A stretch of DNA of 32,515 nucleotides from JAKORR01 sp964608495 (GTDB taxonomy: Bacteria > Armatimonadota > Zipacnadia > Zipacnadales > FEN-943): the NCBI GenBank assembly GCA_964608495.1, contig CAZSOQ010000029.1, forward strand, positions 1 through 32,515, in the 5' to 3' direction. Of this stretch, positions 31,170-32,515 are shown in pieces (position 1 is the first letter of the stretch; every line of letters starts with the position of its first letter). The position numbers and the translations under genes are program-made. The notes below the pieces were generated by a model. It ran no database searches, was not told where the DNA came from, and was given only the letters and a program-made list of their open reading frames with translations.

Positions 31170-31949
31170 ATGGCGATGCTCAGCTTCCCGACCCGCTACT
31201 ACCGCACGATCCCGCTCGACCGCATGGGCTACGAGACAAAGCCCGTGGCGCTCGACCCGGCGCGCACCGCCCTGGTGGTGCTTCACTGCTGGAACATCGG
31301 CTGCCCCGACGGCGCGCCGGCCGATCCCTCCTACTGGGTCGGCATGGGCTCCCTGGAGGCCGTGGCCGAGGCGGAGCGCATCATGCGCGAGGCGATCCGC
31401 CCGGCCCTGGACGCCGCGCGGCGGGCGGGTCTGAGCGTCTGCCATGTGGAGGCGGCCGACATCGCCGCCCGCCATCCCGAGGCCCAGGAGGATGCCGATC
31501 CCCCGGTGCCCGCCGGCCCCGGATCGCCACCGGTCGTCCCCGGCTGGCGCGAGCAGATCCTCGCCCGCTCTCACGGCGCGGACTACCACCGCAATCCGCC
31601 CTCCCACGGCAAGGATCGGGCCGCCATCGTCGCCCCCCTGCCGGGAGAGCCCTACGTCTACCAGACGCCGCAGATGGACCGGGCCCTCCGCCGCCTGGGC
31701 ATCGAGAACCTGGTCTACACGGGCTTCGCCACCGACATGTGCATCCTGCGGGCGCCGGGCGGCATCGAGCCCATCGCGCCCTACGGCTACCGGCTGTTCC
31801 TCGTGCGCGACGCCACGCTGGGGGTCGAGTTCCCCGACACTATCGAGGAGGGGCTGGCCACGCGCTGGGGAGTCCGCTACTTCGAGACGCACTACGGCAA
31901 CACGCTGCTCACGGCCGACCTCCTGCGCGCCTGCGAGGCCCTGAGCTAG
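31170..31949 (+). CDS. Isochorismatase-fold cysteine hydrolase-like protein with altered triad
   Basis: This 259-residue protein has the isochorismatase fold: a first strand TALVVLHCWN, helix EAERIMREAIRPALDAARRAG, and the motif TGFATDMCIL with Cys191, the family nucleophile. The first catalytic residue, an Asp in the strand ending in IDMQ in typical members, is His39 here. The Lys expected before the MDRALRRLGI helix is also absent. So two of the Asp-Lys-Cys triad are missing and ordinary amidase chemistry is doubtful. GGAGG (31161-31165) precedes GTG 31167, ATG 31170 and ATG 31176 in one frame; 31176 has the better spacing (10 versus 4 bases) and would remove only two residues. No signal peptide. 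It closes the sulfatase run. Confidence 0.82.
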   Translation: MAMLSFPTRYYRTIPLDRMGYETKPVALDPARTALVVLHCWNIGCPDGAPADPSYWVGMGSLEAVAEAERIMREAIRPALDAARRAGLSVCHVEAADIAARHPEAQEDADPPVPAGPGSPPVVPGWREQILARSHGADYHRNPPSHGKDRAAIVAPLPGEPYVYQTPQMDRALRRLGIENLVYTGFATDMCILRAPGGIEPIAPYGYRLFLVRDATLGVEFPDTIEEGLATRWGVRYFETHYGNTLLTADLLRACEALS

Positions 31950-31998
31950 CCCTTCGCTCCCGGCCCGCCGCGCGCCCCGCGACCGGCCCCGGGCGGGC

Positions 31999-32515
31999 TC
32001 ACCGCCACAGAGTGTCGGAAGGCTCGATCGCCTGGGCTTCGAGCGGCGGCGCCGCGGACCGAGACGGGATCTCGAAGGCCAGCGACGGCAGCGTCTCCAC
32101 GAATCTGCGACGCAGCTCGATCTTTGCCCAGTCGTAGGGCGGGATCATCACGTGCCAGAAGACGTGCATCTCCCACTCGTCGGAGAAGTACAGGTAGTGG
32201 GTGACCACCAGGATGTGGGGAGTGACGATCGTGCCCGTCCACTGCGTCTGCTCCGTGATCCCAAGCTCCGGGCGGTTCTGGGCCAGCCACGGGATGAAGA
32301 GGTCGCGGACCTCGGCGGCCAGCGGGCCCACCTCATCCTCTTCCTCGGACGTGATGTGGACAGGCACCCTGACGGTCCCCGACCCCCCACGGCGCGTGGC
32401 GCGAACGTCCACCGTCAGGTCCCGCCCCTCGCCAGGGGGCTGAAGCTGCGCTGACGCAGCGTCCAGCGGCCGGGGGATCACCGTGATCTCGGCGACCTGC
32501 CCGGGCAGGATGTCC
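31999..32515 (-). CDS. Uncharacterised protein, C-terminal part, cut by the right edge
   Basis: The frame is open to the window end and reads DILPGQVAEITVIP before an in-frame GTG at 32481, which has no clear SD. I therefore treat it as the C-terminal 172 residues of a longer gene. The visible part has a beta-rich segment (TVDVRATRRG, TVRVPVHITSEEEDE), then a mixed region ending WEMHVFWHVMIPPYDWAKIELRRRF with several Trp and His residues (shown in part: HVFWHVMIPPYDW). I recognise no family. It is convergent with the isochorismatase-fold gene, 49 bases away. Confidence 0.65.
   Translation of the reverse strand, partial: DILPGQVAEITVIPRPLDAASAQLQPPGEGRDLTVDVRATRRGGSGTVRVPVHITSEEEDEVGPLAAEVRDLFIPWLAQNRPELGITEQTQWTGTIVTPHILVVTHYLYFSDEWEMHVFWHVMIPPYDWAKIELRRRFVETLPSLAFEIPSRSAAPPLEAQAIEPSDTLWR

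Noticed and set aside
1..32515. Mobile element or recent transfer boundaries
   Set aside because: No transposase, integrase, terminal repeats, tRNA edge or base-composition break was seen.

Overview
This 32.5 kb window is very GC-rich bacterial DNA, densely coding, with strong Shine-Dalgarno (SD) sequences and several GTG/TTG starts. The mix of families resembles glycan-degrading loci of Planctomycetota/Verrucomicrobiota/Lentisphaerota- or Armatimonadota-type environmental bacteria: GxDLY-type SGNH esterase, GH95, GH106-like, Tat-exported sulfatase, SUMF1-fold lipoprotein, ceramidase-like hydrolase and PFL-like glycyl-radical enzymes. No marker gene is present, so the phylum is a guess. I saw no rRNA, tRNA, CRISPR array, transposase or phage gene.

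Layout from left to right. A minus-strand pair lies at the left edge: the first codons of an unidentified gene (1-26) and a sugar phosphate isomerase/epimerase (85-882). A plus-strand run follows: SGNH esterase (1260-2288), GH95 fucosidase (2399-4846) and GH2 beta-galactosidase-like enzyme (4881-7649). A minus-strand ceramidase-like hydrolase comes next (7683-9116). The second plus-strand run holds a 1541-residue GH106-like rhamnosidase (9342-13967), a creatininase-family amidohydrolase (14060-14830), a strong hairpin, glycyl-radical enzyme 1 (15058-17220), a GH2 beta-mannosidase-like protein (17266-19236), a slipin/stomatin (19355-20107) and a HUMPS-family decarboxylase (20114-20962). A minus-strand GH36-like glycosidase follows (21059-23437). 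The third plus-strand run holds a sulfatase (23671-25122), a SUMF1-like lipoprotein (25214-25999), an orphan protein (26000-26749), glycyl-radical enzyme 2 (26820-29120), a polysaccharide deacetylase-like protein (29152-29901), a DegT aminotransferase (29891-31141) and an isochorismatase-fold protein (31170-31949). A partial minus-strand gene runs off the right edge (31999-32515).

Inferred logic: this is a catabolic locus for a complex, probably sulfated heteroglycan. The GH95, first GH2, GH106-like enzyme and sulfatase carry export signals and would remove fucose, galactose, rhamnose and sulfate outside the cytoplasm. The beta-mannosidase-like, GH36-like, esterase, amidohydrolase, decarboxylase and glycyl-radical enzymes have no signal and would work on imported products. 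No transporter and no transcription regulator is encoded here, so uptake and control must lie elsewhere.

The least ordinary parts are: two divergent glycyl-radical enzyme paralogues with unusual glycyl loops and no radical-SAM activase; a SUMF1-like lipoprotein beside a Cys-type sulfatase that has lost both catalytic cysteines; an isochorismatase-fold protein without its Asp and Lys; and a slipin paired with a HUMPS decarboxylase instead of NfeD.
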